Assembly: GCF_024758705.1 (NCBI RefSeq)
Contig: NZ_CP096971.1
Location: forward strand, 2,943,501 to 3,007,500
Origin: Sphingomonas sp. SUN019
GTDB lineage: Bacteria; Pseudomonadota; Alphaproteobacteria; Sphingomonadales; Sphingomonadaceae
Direction of reading: 5' to 3'
Length of the DNA: 64,000 nucleotides
The notes below the pieces were generated by a model, which did no database searches, had not been told where the DNA came from, and was given only the letters and a program-made list of their open reading frames with translations. The stretch's first letter is position 1. Each line of letters starts with the position of its first letter. This document shows positions 63,395-64,000 of the stretch, piece by piece. A program made the position numbers and the translations under genes.

Positions 63395-64000
63395 AGCAGC
63401 GCCATGTGGTTGCGATGCACCAGCGCGGAGCGCGGCGCATAGCCGAGGATCGCGGCGTGATCCTCGCTGCGCCGTCCCAGCAGGCGCGCGGCGTCCGAAG
63501 CATCATATTCCGCCAGTCCGCGCGCGATCGGCCCGGATGGGCCGGCGATCGTCACCAGATCGCCCCGCGCAAACGATCCTTCGGCCCGGACGACCCCCGC
63601 CGCGAGCAGGCTGCGACCATCGGTCAGCGCCTTCGCCGCGCCCGCATCGACATGCAGCACGCCCTTTGCGGTCAGGCCGCCCGCCAGCCACGCCTTCCGC
63701 GCGGAAGCGGCACGTTCCGCGACGAACATCGTATGCCGCGCAGGCGTCGACAGCGGGCGATCGACGCGACCACTGGCGATGGCGAGATGTGCGCCCGCGG
63801 CGGTAGCGATACGCGCGGCGGCGATCTTCGACACCATCCCGCCCGATCCCATGCCCGATGCGGACCCGCCATCGGCCATCGCCTCGATTGCGCCATCGAT
63901 CCGATCGACGCGCGGAATGTGGACCGCTGCCGGATCGGCCGGGTTCCGATCATACAGCCCGTCGATGTCGGACAGCAGCAGCACGCCGTGCGCCCCCGCC
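63391..64000 (-). CDS. proB: glutamate 5-kinase, partial (N-terminus beyond window)
   Basis: The visible ~200 residues contain LLLSDIDGLYDRNP and GMGSGGMVSKIAAARIA of the amino-acid kinase domain, and a C-terminal PUA domain (VVRAEGSFARGDLVTI, RGLAEYDASDA). It phosphorylates glutamate in proline synthesis. The 5' end lies past base 64000. Overlap with the CerR-like gene suggests a shared transcript. Confidence 0.93.
   Translation of the reverse strand, partial: AGAHGVLLLSDIDGLYDRNPADPAAVHIPRVDRIDGAIEAMADGGSASGMGSGGMVSKIAAARIATAAGAHLAIASGRVDRPLSTPARHTMFVAERAASARKAWLAGGLTAKGVLHVDAGAAKALTDGRSLLAAGVVRAEGSFARGDLVTIAGPSGPIARGLAEYDASDAARLLGRRSEDHAAILGYAPRSALVHRNHMALL

Overview
The window looks like a chromosomal segment of a Sphingomonas-type alphaproteobacterium. 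It is GC-rich and tightly packed, with many 1-4 bp overlaps between genes. The lineage call rests on a serine palmitoyltransferase of 420 residues with Lys265/His159 as in the soluble sphingomonad enzyme, a PhyR-NepR-EcfG general stress locus with a PhyP-like kinase, the nucleoid protein GapR (DUF2312), the scpA-scpB-tatA-tatB-tatC order, and the short intergenic palindromic repeats common in sphingomonads. I see no rRNA, tRNA, phage, insertion sequence or CRISPR array.

Layout. 1-7.7 kb: a Uup-like ABC-F ATPase (5' end cut off), an acyl-CoA dehydrogenase without an obvious catalytic Glu, and a marR-nodT-emrA-emrB tripartite efflux operon read leftwards. 7.8-17.2 kb: an M16 protease, purE-purK, an operon of DUF4136 lipoprotein / M14 carboxypeptidase / GNAT / gpmA, then rpmJ and a HAD phosphatase whose 5' end carries a 29-bp inverted repeat. 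17.2-24.3 kb: a Phd/VapC toxin-antitoxin pair, pyk, DUF1244, a secreted amidohydrolase, gapR and a TonB-dependent receptor. 24.4-33.1 kb: a TPR-sulfotransferase, an APC permease, a Rieske oxygenase with an FAD oxidoreductase under a divergent TetR regulator, and an M20 peptidase. 33.1-36.3 kb: an unusual 400-bp intergenic region with a mini-ORF and intrinsic terminator, a PRC-barrel/DUF3597 operon with a sigma-EcfG-like promoter, and a solitary HigA-like regulator. 36.4-43.2 kb: uvrB, nagZ, scpAB and tatABC, with an extra ~780 bp between nagZ and scpA. 43.3-47.7 kb: the general stress response locus. 47.7-54.2 kb: glnE, bcp, an M23 peptidase, erpA, xthA and two small paralogous secreted proteins. 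54.2-64 kb: a sphingolipid gene cluster with lptF/lptG and a hybrid kinase, ending in partial proB.

How the parts work together. In the stress locus, PhyP and NepR restrain the pathway; PhyR, when phosphorylated, is expected to sequester NepR and free EcfG. A GGAAC-N16-CGTT element directly downstream of phyP precedes two strong hairpins with runs of seven C in their loops and a U-rich terminator. I infer an EcfG-dependent ~100-nt small RNA there, the most interesting object in the window. Similar -35/-10 pairs precede nepR, an entericidin-like lipoprotein and the PRC-barrel operon. In the sphingolipid cluster, spt, a dedicated acyl carrier protein, a CerR-like reductase and a YghO/ceramide-synthase-like acyltransferase could make the ceramide backbone. 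The adjacent lptF-lptG and desaturase-like genes suggest, without proof, coupled modification and export.
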